Below the pieces are notes generated by a model. That model saw nothing but the letters and a program-made list of their open reading frames with translations, was not told the origin of the DNA and made no database searches. Position numbers and translations under genes: made by a program. A stretch of DNA of 64,000 bases, from assembly GCF_003062295.1 (NCBI RefSeq), contig NZ_PYCN01000011.1, positions 155,225 through 219,224 of the forward strand. Direction: 5' to 3'. Of this stretch, positions 50,878 to 58,601 are shown piece after piece. Position 1 is the stretch's first letter, and every line of letters begins with the position of its first letter. Origin of the DNA: Bradyrhizobium algeriense (GTDB lineage Bacteria > Pseudomonadota > Alphaproteobacteria > Rhizobiales > Xanthobacteraceae).

Positions 50878-51771
50878 ATGAATATGCTGATGCACCCGAT
50901 GTCAGACCTCGCGGTCTTTGTCCGGACGGTCGATTTGGGGAGTTTTGCGGCCGTGGGCGCCGAGATCGAACTGACCGCCTCAGGCGTCTCCCGCATCGTG
51001 ACCAGGCTGGAGCGCCGTTTCGGGACCAAGCTTCTGCATCGTACGACGCGGCGGCTGGTGCTTACCCAGGAAGGCGAAACCTTCCTCATTCACGCAAGGA
51101 GCATCCTGGCCGCGGTCGAGGCAGCCGAAGCCGACGTCGCTTCGGTCCATGGACGCCCGCGCGGGCATCTGCGGATCAACAGCGGCACTGCATTCGCAAG
51201 ACACCGGCTCGCGCGGCTGCTGCCGTCATTCATGGACCAGTTTCCGGAAATTATGGTCGATCTGTCGGTGAGCGATCACCGCATCGATCCGATCGCCGAT
51301 CAGGTCGACGTCACGATCAGGGTAGGACCGCTTGGGGATAGTGAGTTGATCGCGGTTCGCCTTGGCGAAGTCAGGCGCATCATTGCCGGCAGCCCGCGAT
51401 ATCTGGAGCGCCATGGCGTTCCCGAACAAGCCGCCGATCTCGCCCGGCATAATTGCCTGCAGCTCTCCGGCTTCTCGCGGCTGGCGCAATGGCCGATGTT
51501 CGAGCAAGGCAAGCGGGTCATGGTGCCGGTGAAAGGATCGATCCGTGCTGACAGCGCCGACTTCCTTCTCGACCTCGCGCTGGCGGGCGCCGGCCTCGTG
51601 CGGTTCGGCGACTTTCTGGGTGAGGCGGCCTTGCAGGATGGCAGGCTCGTGCCGGTGCTGTCGCACTGCCACGATCCCGACCCGCAACCGATCACGGCCC
51701 TGATCCTGCCCGGGCGGCAAAACATCCCGCGGGTTCGCGCGTTCGTTGATTTCCTCAAGGCCAGCGTTTGA
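50878..51771 (+). CDS. LysR-family transcriptional regulator
   Basis: 297 residues; the start could be ATG 50878 or the internal ATGs at 50884 and 50899. HTH (DLGSFAAVGAEIELTASGVS, RIVTRLERRFGTKLLHRTTR) and a CrgA/DsdC-like effector domain. It belongs to a different LysR subgroup from 48932-49786 by its HTH. Predicted to control the divergent tautomerase gene 50384-50785. Confidence 0.9.
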   Translation: MNMLMHPMSDLAVFVRTVDLGSFAAVGAEIELTASGVSRIVTRLERRFGTKLLHRTTRRLVLTQEGETFLIHARSILAAVEAAEADVASVHGRPRGHLRINSGTAFARHRLARLLPSFMDQFPEIMVDLSVSDHRIDPIADQVDVTIRVGPLGDSELIAVRLGEVRRIIAGSPRYLERHGVPEQAADLARHNCLQLSGFSRLAQWPMFEQGKRVMVPVKGSIRADSADFLLDLALAGAGLVRFGDFLGEAALQDGRLVPVLSHCHDPDPQPITALILPGRQNIPRVRAFVDFLKASV

Positions 51772-51866
51772 CGGAAGTGAAATAGCCGCTTCCGACGGAC
51801 GCGCGTCGGCGCCGCGCTCTAAAAACCTGCGGCAGCGCCGGGGCGCCTTCAAGCGGCCCTGCCATT

Positions 51867-52166
51867 TCACGCGATCAGCACGCCCAGCACGGCCGCCGTC
51901 GCGGCGATCGCCGAGAGTGCAATCACGGTCGCGCGCCAAAGCAATTGTTGTCGCGCCGCGCGCCGATCCTGGAACGCCAGCCAGTCACGGACAAAGCCGG
52001 CCGGAACGTCCTGTACAACGTTGCGCCGGTTGGGATGCCGCGTTTCGTGATCTACAAACAAGGCCCGTACGTTCGCCACGCCCAGATGGTCAAGTTCACA
52101 ATTCCATTGCCGCGCGTTCGCGCTGTTGGTCCACCGGTTCTCAAAAGGAAGTCTGTGCGTCGTCAT
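51867..52166 (-). CDS. Hypothetical protein with C-terminal membrane anchor (99 aa)
   Basis: A basic, Asn/Arg-rich soluble part (ETRHPNRRNVVQDVPAGFVR) followed by one C-terminal helix (ATVIALSAIAATAAVLGVLI). Tail-anchored membrane protein by pattern. No family recognised. It starts 83 bases downstream of the lipB stop on the same strand. Confidence 0.55.
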   Translation of the reverse strand: MTTHRLPFENRWTNSANARQWNCELDHLGVANVRALFVDHETRHPNRRNVVQDVPAGFVRDWLAFQDRRAARQQLLWRATVIALSAIAATAAVLGVLIA

Positions 52167-52249
52167 CGCGACCTCCTCTACACCACTGCTTCTGGATATG
52201 TGGCTCCGCTCGCCGAAGCGGAAGACCGCAAGACAGGGCGGCGGACGTC

Positions 52250-52978
52250 TCAGATCGTTGCTTCCGGCAGGCGCGCAGCTGTCGCGCCGAATACGTCTTC
52301 AAATGCTCGCCGGAGCGCGACGTCGACGTCTTCCATCGTCACGGGCAGGCCGAGATCGACCAGCGAGGTGACGCCGTAACGCGGATCGATGACGCCGCAG
52401 GGCACGATCGCGGAAAAATGCGCTAGCTCCGGCTCGACATTGATGGCGATGCCGTGGAACGACACCCAGCGCCGCAGCCGCACGCCGATCGCAGCGATCT
52501 TGTCCTCGTAGCCTGCGCCCTTGTCCGGCCGCCTGACCCAGACGCCGACGCGATCCTCGCGGCGCTCGCCGCGCACGTTGAAGGCGTCGAGTGTGCGGAT
52601 GATCCATTCTTCAAGGCCCGCTACATAGGCGCGCACGTCCGGCCGGCGGCGCTTGAGGTCGAGCATCACATAGGCCACCCGCTGGCCGGGGCCGTGATAG
52701 GTGAGCTGCCCGCCGCGGCCGGTGGTGAATAGCGGGAAGCGCGGATCGAGCAGGTCGCCTTCCTTGCCGCTGGTGCCGGAGGTGTAGAGCGGGGGATGCT
52801 CCAGTAGCCAGACCAGTTCGGCGGCCTTCTGGTCGGCGATATCGGCCGCGCGTGATTCCATCGCAGCCACGGCCTCGGGGTAGGGCACAGGAGTAGCCGA
52901 AATCCGCCATTCGACCTCGCCGCCGCCCTGGACTAGCGCGAACGTCGTCAAATCAAGGCTTTGGCGGTCATTAACCAT
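52250..52978 (-). CDS. lipB: Octanoyl-ACP:protein N-octanoyltransferase LipB
   Basis: 242 residues. LipB moves octanoate from ACP to lipoyl domains in the cytosol, the first step of lipoate synthesis. Motifs: RGGQLTYHGPGQ, catalytic Lys160 in DKIAAIGVRL, FHGIAINV and catalytic Cys194 in VPCGV. lipA is not in the window. Divergent from the FliN-like gene. Confidence 0.95.
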   Translation of the reverse strand: MVNDRQSLDLTTFALVQGGGEVEWRISATPVPYPEAVAAMESRAADIADQKAAELVWLLEHPPLYTSGTSGKEGDLLDPRFPLFTTGRGGQLTYHGPGQRVAYVMLDLKRRRPDVRAYVAGLEEWIIRTLDAFNVRGERREDRVGVWVRRPDKGAGYEDKIAAIGVRLRRWVSFHGIAINVEPELAHFSAIVPCGVIDPRYGVTSLVDLGLPVTMEDVDVALRRAFEDVFGATAARLPEATI

Positions 52979-53042
52979 TGGCTAACCATAACGTGGTCAG
53001 GTGGAACTACACCAATTTAGTCCCCCTTTTGGCGGTTTCGAA

Positions 53043-53285
53043 GTGGCCACCCTCGATAAAGTCAGCGTCGATCTCATGGTGGTGCTCGGCACCACGACCA
53101 TGCCCATCCACCAGGTGATGCGGCTTTCCCGCGGCGCCATCATCGAACTGGACGCCACCGAGGCGGACGAGGTCAAGATCCTCGCCAACAACCTTCCGGT
53201 GGCTTCCGGCGTGGTGCTGGTGGATCGCAACCGCATCGCGGTCGAAGTCAAGCAAATGCTGCCGAAATCCCCTGATGTCAGGTAG
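53043..53285 (+). CDS. FliN/SpoA-domain flagellar switch-like protein
   Basis: 80 residues from GTG 53043; GTG 53001 would add 14 residues. A single SpoA (FliMN_C) domain: VDLMVVLGTTTMPIHQVMRL, SRGAIIELDATEADEVKILA and GVVLVDRNRIAVEV. Typical FliN proteins have a longer N-terminus and sit in flagellar operons; this one is a lone gene between lipB and tRNA-Leu. It could be a motor component supplied in trans. Confidence 0.82.
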   Translation: MATLDKVSVDLMVVLGTTTMPIHQVMRLSRGAIIELDATEADEVKILANNLPVASGVVLVDRNRIAVEVKQMLPKSPDVR

Positions 53286-53382
53286 TTATCGGAGCGCAAA
53301 ACTTCCTTGTCCCCCCATCCCTGATTTGTTACATCGGCGCCGTTGATCCGGCGGACGCTAGTCCTTCCAGCCGGTATCCCAA

Positions 53383-53467
53383 GCGCTCGTGGCGGAATTG
53401 GTAGACGCGCTGCCTTGAGGTGGCAGTGAGTAAAATCGTGGGGGTTCGAGTCCCTCCGAGCGCACCA
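53383..53467 (+). tRNA. tRNA-Leu (anticodon GAG)
   Basis: Acceptor GCGCTCG pairs with CGAGCGC. Anticodon stem CTGCC/GGCAG with loop TTGAGGT, anticodon GAG. The long variable arm expected of Leu tRNAs is present, the T-loop is TTCGAGT, and CCA is encoded at 53465-53467. It stands at the left edge of the heat-shock island. Confidence 0.95.
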
Positions 53468-53890
53468 AAGGCATAAGCCATTGATACGAAAGGTGTTTTC
53501 GCGATTTTTTCTCCCACATTGTTACTCACTTCGAAAAGTTACTATTTTGTTCTGCGCACATCTCCCTAGTTGAATTTCACGCGTCTTCGGTTGAGGAAAC
53601 TCGTTCAGGTGGCGCGACGCCTGTTCCGGCACTTCCCATAAGGGCGGTCACCTACAGCTTTTGTTTTCAATCTGTGGCAAGCGCAGCGAGGCGCTTGCGT
53701 CGCAGCTTGTTCTTCAAACTTTGTCACCGGCGTCTCCAACGTGCGTCCAGCGTTTGCTCTTGTCGTCCTCGCAGCTTTATTTGAACCAGGGCCGCGAAAA
53801 GCAAAAGCGCAATTTCAGTACGATAGGGCAGCAGCGTAGCCCAGCGTACAAATCGGTGGGGCTCGTACTAGCTCCTGGTCAGCGACCCGC
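53468..53890. other. AT-richer gene-free stretch next to tRNA-Leu
   Basis: 423 bases directly downstream of the tRNA 3' end, with T-rich runs and no convincing gene. An 84-codon plus-strand frame (53661-53915) has no ribosome site. The composition shift starts at the tRNA end, as expected at the border of an inserted island. Confidence 0.45.
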
Positions 53891-54357
53891 TTACTCCAGC
53901 TCAATTTGCGTTTGAACGGACCGGACGATCCGTTCGAAGGCAGCTTTGGCCGGCTGATCGTCAGTATTCCATTCCATTGTCCAATTCGGCTGACCTTCAA
54001 GTTTCTTGAACGTGGCGATGTCGTAGGCGCCGCCGGAACGTGAGAGCCACGCCTTGAGTGTTGGGTGGTCATGGACCAGGGACCAAACCCTGGCTTCGAT
54101 ATCGCGCCGGGCAGCCTTGACCGGATGCAGCTCATTTTTTTTTCCTGAAGGTGACTGGCGATCTGGTCGAGCCGCGTGTAGCAGGCCACAGAGACCTTGT
54201 TCTCCTTGCCTGCGATACCAAAGCCCCAATTGGCGCCAGGCCGTGGCGTCGGTCCAAATATGAAAAGATCTTCCAGTTCGCTGCACTCGACGTGTTGGCG
54301 AGCGGCCGCGAGCATCATCTGGCGCAGTTCCTTTTCGCTCCTCCGTTCCTTGACCAC
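53891..54357 (-). pseudogene. Hypothetical gene interrupted at an A9 tract (frameshift)
   Basis: Two frames join into one sensible protein of about 155 residues: the first, from GTG 54357 (GGGGAG upstream; ATG 54375 also possible), gives ERRSEKELRQMMLAAARQHV and TRLDQIASHLQEKK. The second continues NELHPVKAARRDIEARVWSL and ends RSVQTQIELE at 53891. The switch falls in nine As of the coding strand (54143-54135); one more A, or -1 slippage, restores the frame. Family unknown. Sequencing error, mutation or programmed slippage are all possible. Confidence 0.6.
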
Positions 54358-54428
54358 GCGGCATCTCCCCTGCATGCAAATAACGCCGTCGTCCGGGCGC
54401 TCACCGATCGAGCGCCCGGACGGATGCG

Positions 54429-54932
54429 TCAGCCATTGCGATTGATCGCGATGCGGCGGACATTCTTCGCTTCGGCGGATTTCGGCACCGTTACGGTCAG
54501 CACGCCGTTCTTGAACGCGGCGGAGACCTTGTCCTCCTCGACGTCCTCTAGCGGTATGCGCCGTTCGAAGCGACCATAGTACCGTTCACTGAAGCGACGG
54601 GCCTTGTCTTCCGACTCCGATTTCTTCTCGCCGGAGATCGAAAGAACGCCATTTGCGATTTCCAGGCTGACGTCCTTCTCATCGAGACCGGGCAGCTCGG
54701 CGGTGATGCGCACCTCCTTGTCCGTCTCCTCGATGTCGATCTGCGGCCAGCCGAGCCCATCCAGAGTCCGGGAGGCAAACCCGAACGGTGCAACATCGAA
54801 TCCGCGAAATACGTCCTCGAACATGCGATTCATTTCGCGGTGCAACGCAAGGAATGGATGTACTTCCGAGGCGCGCTGAAAACCGACCTCGCGCCCCTTG
54901 TTGTTCCAGGGAATGAGATCCTTAATAGCCAT
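54429..54932 (-). CDS. Small heat-shock protein, Hsp20 class
   Basis: 167 residues. The alpha-crystallin domain (~55-155) has PQIDIEETDKEVRITAELPG, DVSLEIANGVLSISGEKKSE and the GVLTVTVPK strand; the C-terminal anchor is RRIAINRNG rather than a clean IxI. An ATP-independent holdase in the cytosol that keeps unfolding proteins soluble. Lies downstream of the ROSE-led hsp20 gene (88 bases apart) and may share its transcript; the leader here has GGGAGAA before the ATG but no ROSE signature. Confidence 0.92.
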   Translation of the reverse strand: MAIKDLIPWNNKGREVGFQRASEVHPFLALHREMNRMFEDVFRGFDVAPFGFASRTLDGLGWPQIDIEETDKEVRITAELPGLDEKDVSLEIANGVLSISGEKKSESEDKARRFSERYYGRFERRIPLEDVEEDKVSAAFKNGVLTVTVPKSAEAKNVRRIAINRNG

Positions 54933-55019
54933 GGTTGTGTTCTCCCTCGATAGACTGACCTCCGCCGGGCACAGGACCGCCGCGGAAGTTAGTTTGCTGA
55001 TATGAAGTTTTGAGTGTGG

Positions 55020-55484
55020 TCAGGCCGCTTGGCCGTCGATCTGCCGGACATCCGAAGCGGACGAACCCGCGATGGAAATCCGACGCGGCTTCATGGCCTC
55101 CGGCAGCTCGCGGACCAGTTCAATCCGGAGCAAGCCGTTGTCAAACGCCGCTCCCTTGACCTGGACGTAGTCCGCCAGATTGAACTGCCGCTTGAAAGGC
55201 CGCGACGAAATCCCCTGGTACAGGAATTCGCGCTGTTGTTTCTCGGCCTTCCGGCCTTCCACCGTCAGGACGCTTTGTTCTGCGGTGATCTCGATTTCGT
55301 CAGGCGAGAAACCTGCGACCGCCAGCGAGATCTGGTAGCGGTCTTCGCCCACGCGCTCGACGTTGCACGGCGGATAATTGTCCTCCGTGCCCGTCTGCTG
55401 CTGCGCGGCATCGACAAGGTCGAAAAGGCGGTCAAAGCCGATGGTCGACCGCCATAGGGGAGCAAAATCGTAGGTAGTCCTCAT
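55020..55484 (-). CDS. Small heat-shock protein, IbpA/HspB class, under a ROSE-like leader
   Basis: 154 residues from ATG 55484. N-terminus MRTTYDFAPLWRSTIGFDRL is characteristic of class A rhizobial sHsps. Alpha-crystallin domain: NYPPCNVERVGEDRYQISLA, FSPDEIEITAEQSVLTVEGR and the RPFKRQFNLADYV segment. C-terminal RRISIAG supplies the IxI anchor. Forms oligomeric holdase complexes. Expression is predicted to be heat-induced both by the sigma32-like promoter at 55597-55624 and by the leader thermometer. Confidence 0.93.
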   Translation of the reverse strand: MRTTYDFAPLWRSTIGFDRLFDLVDAAQQQTGTEDNYPPCNVERVGEDRYQISLAVAGFSPDEIEITAEQSVLTVEGRKAEKQQREFLYQGISSRPFKRQFNLADYVQVKGAAFDNGLLRIELVRELPEAMKPRRISIAGSSASDVRQIDGQAA

Positions 55485-55596
55485 AGCCAAATCCTCCGTT
55501 GAGCAAGATGGATACGAGCAGGCCCCGGACACCTCCGGCGCCCGGCTCCGCCGGGCCCCTGAAGGGCGCCCGGTCCGCTTGTCGCGGCACACAAGA
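55485..55596 (-). promoter_or_regulatory. ROSE-like RNA thermometer, leader of hsp20
   Basis: The leader between promoter and ATG contains a GC-rich double hairpin (GGGCGCCC...GGGGCCCGGCGGAGCC) and ends CTTGCTCAACGGAGGATTTG just before GCT-ATG. The TTGCT element opposite GGAGGAT is the ROSE signature of Bradyrhizobium, where it masks the ribosome site at normal temperature and melts on heating. Established for B. japonicum sHsps; here inferred from sequence. Confidence 0.75.
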
Positions 55597-55624
55597 AATT
55601 AGAAAACGCCAATCGGATTTCAAG
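55597..55624 (-). promoter_or_regulatory. Sigma32-like promoter of hsp20
   Basis: On the minus strand, CTTGAA (55624-55619), a 16-base spacer, then CTAATT (55602-55597). CTTG as -35 fits rhizobial RpoH promoters. The same pair with the same spacer precedes the NDUFS4-like gene. Confidence 0.55.
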
Positions 55625-55715
55625 AGGGGGCAGGGATCCAGTTGCGCAATCCGCGCGGGCTGGAGGACGATCGTTAAAATTCCGGAAGTGGCGCCCATTA
55701 AATTCACGACCATCG

Positions 55716-55743
55716 AACCACCGCCACCGAAGCGGCGGTGGTT
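55716..55743. terminator. Hairpin AACCACCGCC/GGCGGTGGTT
   Basis: Ten-base perfect stem with an eight-base loop, just beyond the 3' end of the 55756-56073 gene. Probable terminator for the minus-strand transcript; no long T-run. Confidence 0.5.
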
Positions 55744-55755
55744 GGCTTGCGCTTT

Positions 55756-56073
55756 CTATTCAACTCCCGTCCCTGCCAACAGCTGCTTGGTGTTAAAGAC
55801 GTCGTTATTGGCAAACGCCGAGTCTTTCGGCATCGCCGGGACAACGAAACTGGGCGGCAACAGGGTGTCCACTCTTGGTCCCTTCGTCTCCAAGTCAAAG
55901 TTCATCCACGGCATCGTCTCAAGATGGGGGATCGGCGGGAGCGGAAGATTCTCCGGAAATTTCGACGCTGCTTGCCGTGCCCCGTCATTGCTGAACGCGC
56001 TCTCTCTCGCAAGGCCTGTGGTGGGAGTCATGAGAGCGCCCGCCAGCACAAATGCCAACAGTCTTTTCATCAT
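55756..56073 (-). CDS. Small exported protein (105 aa)
   Basis: Signal peptide (MMKRLLAFVLAGALMTPTTG, cleavage near LAR). The mature part is soluble, Pro/Asn/Asp-rich (NLPLPPIPHLETMPWMNFDL), without cysteine. GGAGGATGAC precedes the ATG. Located in the heat-shock island downstream of rpoH; family not recognised. Confidence 0.6.
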   Translation of the reverse strand: MMKRLLAFVLAGALMTPTTGLARESAFSNDGARQAASKFPENLPLPPIPHLETMPWMNFDLETKGPRVDTLLPPSFVVPAMPKDSAFANNDVFNTKQLLAGTGVE

Positions 56074-56177
56074 GTCATCCTCCGTAAAAGTTCGTCGGGC
56101 TCGTCATTGTGGTTCCGGACTCGCCCGCTGGCCGCCGAACGCACCACCAAAGAAAACGTTCCTTGGGCTGCGCCCGG

Positions 56178-56354
56178 TCATGCTGCGTAGGCGATTCCTT
56201 CCTCTTGGTGCGGAAAGCGGCTGTCGGGAGCCACATCCGTCGTCGCCACCCGATTGCCTGGGTCCAAGACGGATGCCAGCAAGGCCAAAAAGGGCGCCGT
56301 GCTTGCCGCAACGGTGTTGACGATCATTACAAGAACGATCGACGACGTAAGCAT
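56178..56354 (-). CDS. Small membrane or exported protein (58 aa)
   Basis: ATG 56354 to TGA 56178, 36 bases after rpoH. The N-terminal hydrophobic segment (MLTSSIVLVMIVNTVAASTA, continuing PFLALLASVL) is signal- or anchor-like; the remainder is polar (PDSRFPHQEEGIAYAA). A longer frame on the same strand overlaps rpoH and looks artefactual. Function unknown. Confidence 0.5.
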   Translation of the reverse strand: MLTSSIVLVMIVNTVAASTAPFLALLASVLDPGNRVATTDVAPDSRFPHQEEGIAYAA

Positions 56355-56389
56355 GGCCCCGGTATCCGCACGATTCGATCGTTCGGAGC

Positions 56390-57316
56390 CTAAGCGCGGT
56401 ACAGGTCCGGCTGCTTACCGCCGGCACCGCGCCCGTAACTCTGCATCGCAGCCTGCACCTTTTGAAAAGCCCGCTGTTCGATCTGGCGGACGCGTTCGCG
56501 GGACACACCGTGTTCCGCAGCCAGCTCTTCAAGGGTCGGAGGCTCGTCCGTCAACCAGCGCGCGGTGAAGATTCGACGTTGGCGAGGGTTAAGCGTCTCG
56601 ATGGCACTCTTCAGGGCCTGATGGCGATAAGCGGTCTCCTGCTGCTCGGCGAACGCTGTTTCCTGGGTTGGTGTGGGATCAACAAGCCAATCCAATGCAT
56701 CGCCGGCCTTATCCTCGTCGTGGTGGACCGGTGCATTCAACGACACATCGCCCTGCAGACGCCGATTCATATCGACCACGTCTCGTTCAGCAACCTTAAG
56801 ACGCTCGGCAATGAGGGCGGCCTGGTCCGGCCGCAAGTCGCCGTCGTGGAAAGCCGAGATCGCGCTCTTGGCCTGCCGCAGTTTGAAAAACAATTTCTTC
56901 TGGGTGGAGCTGGCGGCAACCTTCACATGGGACCAGGATCGAAGGATGTACTCCTGGATCGTGGCCCGGATCCACCACATCGCATAGGTGGCGAGGCGCA
57001 CACCCCGGTCCGGATCGAAGCGCTTCACGGCCTGCATCAGGCCGATGTTGCCTTCGGAGACGATATCGGCGATCGGAAGGCCGTAGCCGCGATAGCGCAT
57101 CGCTATCTTGGCGACCAGCCTGAGGTGGCTGGTGACCAGTTGAAAAGCGGCGTCGCGATCCCGATGCTCGCGCCAGCGCCTTGCGTAGGCGAGTTCTTCC
57201 TCTGGTGTGAGGATCGGAAATTTGCGGATTTCGGCGAGATATCTCGACAATCCGGCGTCGAGAGACGGAGGAGTCAGAGCGGATCGCCGCAGGGGAGTGA
57301 TGTCGTAAGTCCTCAT
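56390..57316 (-). CDS. rpoH: RNA polymerase sigma-32-type factor RpoH
   Basis: 308 residues from ATG 57316. Region 1.2-2: GLSRYLAEIRKFPILTPEEE and IVSEGNIGLMQAVKRFDPDR, then LATYAMWWIRATIQEYILRS. The RpoH box is present as QKKLFFKLRQAK, distinguishing sigma32 from other sigma70 proteins. Region 4.2: LEELAAEHGVSRERVRQIEQ. It directs RNA polymerase to heat-shock promoters. The first 14 residues (MRTYDITPLRRSAL) are not from RpoH but resemble sHsp N-termini. Predicted to be thermoregulated by the ROSE-like leader just upstream. Confidence 0.92.
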   Translation of the reverse strand: MRTYDITPLRRSALTPPSLDAGLSRYLAEIRKFPILTPEEELAYARRWREHRDRDAAFQLVTSHLRLVAKIAMRYRGYGLPIADIVSEGNIGLMQAVKRFDPDRGVRLATYAMWWIRATIQEYILRSWSHVKVAASSTQKKLFFKLRQAKSAISAFHDGDLRPDQAALIAERLKVAERDVVDMNRRLQGDVSLNAPVHHDEDKAGDALDWLVDPTPTQETAFAEQQETAYRHQALKSAIETLNPRQRRIFTARWLTDEPPTLEELAAEHGVSRERVRQIEQRAFQKVQAAMQSYGRGAGGKQPDLYRA

Positions 57317-57454
57317 AGCCAAATCCTCCAAGGAGCAAGATGGGTACGAGCAGGCGGCGGGCACCTGCGGGCGCCCGTCTCGCCGGGCCCCGAGGGCGCC
57401 CGGACCGCTTACCGCGGCGGGCAAAAAACGAATAAATGGCCGTTTAGTTTCAAG
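57317..57454 (-). promoter_or_regulatory. ROSE-like leader and promoter region of rpoH
   Basis: The leader ends TTGCTCCTTGGAGGATTTGG then CT-ATG, a near-consensus ROSE signature. It contains the same GC hairpins as the hsp20 leader (GGGCGCCCTCGGGGCCCGGC). CTTGAA at 57454-57449 is a -35 candidate; with a 16-base spacer the -10 would be ATTCGT, weaker than in the other two copies. Confidence 0.72.
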
Positions 57455-57626
57455 TGGCAAACCGAGATTTTCCGCGGCGGGCGCGCGCTGGAAATCATTC
57501 AACTCGGCCTTGCAAGCCATCGCCGTTTCACTAAGTGGATCGACCGCCCGTGTTGCGATGGCAGCTTGATCGGTTCAACCCGGAGGGCTGGTCTCGGTTC
57601 GGGTACGAAATGAGGAGGTATAAGCA

Positions 57627-57740
57627 ATGTTCTTCGAGCGCTCCGAAGTCGGAAAGTTGGTCGGGATGACAGGCTGCCTTCTGAGCATGCTGTTCATTCT
57701 GACAATTGTCATAACGGGTGCGCCAGCACCTTTGCAGTAG
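57627..57740 (+). CDS. Tiny membrane protein (37 aa)
   Basis: ATG 57627 with a strong GAGGAGG ribosome site. MFFERSEVGKLVGMTG precedes a hydrophobic helix (CLLSMLFILTIVITGAPAP) and LQ. The ribosome site makes translation likely. Unknown function; in the heat-shock island, divergent from rpoH. Confidence 0.6.
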   Translation: MFFERSEVGKLVGMTGCLLSMLFILTIVITGAPAPLQ

Positions 57741-57850
57741 TCGCACAACGGCGGCTGGGGCCGTTGGCTGGAGCCGCCAACGCAAGCCGGATAGGGCCGG
57801 CCAAAGACGAAGGGTGCCGGCCGGGTGCCGAGGAGGCCGCGGTTCATTCC

Positions 57851-57994
57851 ATGGAAGACCCATACGAACTGGCTTTAGCCATGCTTGGACTAGCGCTTAC
57901 TGCCGTGATGCTCGTCGCAGGCGTCCTTTATCTCATCTCTACGCCGAGCCCTGAACCGACGTTTCCCGCACCCGTTCCTGGCAGTGTCTTCTAA
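57851..57994 (+). CDS. Tiny membrane protein (47 aa)
   Basis: MEDPYELALAMLGLALTAVM then LVAGVLYLI and a Pro-rich end (STPSPEPTFPAPVPGSVF). The nearest GGAGG is ~15 bases upstream, so the start is uncertain. One membrane helix. It follows 57627-57740 on the same strand. Confidence 0.45.
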   Translation: MEDPYELALAMLGLALTAVMLVAGVLYLISTPSPEPTFPAPVPGSVF

Positions 57995-58095
57995 TTGCGA
58001 AGGGTTTGTGCCACGCGCGGGCCCGACCCCGTTGCATCGCAAAAACTGCGGGATGTGGGCCGGGTCTAACAGCCCGCATCCTCCTCGCGACATCC

Positions 58096-58452
58096 TTATC
58101 GTTGGGCGCCGACCCGCTGCTGTGGCGTCTGATGCATGAACCACAGCTGCAGGCCTGCCAGCCCGGCGACGATCAGCCCGATGCCGACGTGGGCCCATCT
58201 CGCTGTCGTCTGAGCCGAGAAACTCAGTACCCAAGGCGAAATCAGAACCCACACCCCGAGAAGGAGATTGATCCACTCCTCCCACGCGGCGAATTTCGTG
58301 AGCGCTGCGATCGCCACTGCGCCGATGATAATGCCGCTCACCCACGCGTTCGGCGCCGCAACGTGGTCGGATGCAAATCCGAACATCCATGGCGTCAGAA
58401 GCAAGAAAGCCGCGAGGATGAGATTGACCACGTCAACACCCGATTCTTTCAT
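58096..58452 (-). CDS. SPW-repeat membrane protein (118 aa)
   Basis: From ATG 58452 (GGAGC upstream); the frame opens at 58605. Two SPW-type units: LLTPWMFGFA and WEEWINLLLGVWVLISPWVL, each with two helices (IIIGAVAIAALTKFA, VGIGLIVAGLAGLQLWFM). Family function unknown; SPW proteins recur beside stress genes. Confidence 0.78.
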   Translation of the reverse strand: MKESGVDVVNLILAAFLLLTPWMFGFASDHVAAPNAWVSGIIIGAVAIAALTKFAAWEEWINLLLGVWVLISPWVLSFSAQTTARWAHVGIGLIVAGLAGLQLWFMHQTPQQRVGAQR

Positions 58453-58601
58453 TTCAGCTCCATCATTCGACCTCCTACGTTGCAGATCACGTTGCATTAC
58501 CATGCCCAGTTCAGGGCGTTGCCGTTCCAACGTGTTCAGCCGTCGAACCGGAACTCGTACACGGCGCGCGGAAGGCTCGACCCAGTCGGCTGCCCGTGCA
58601 A

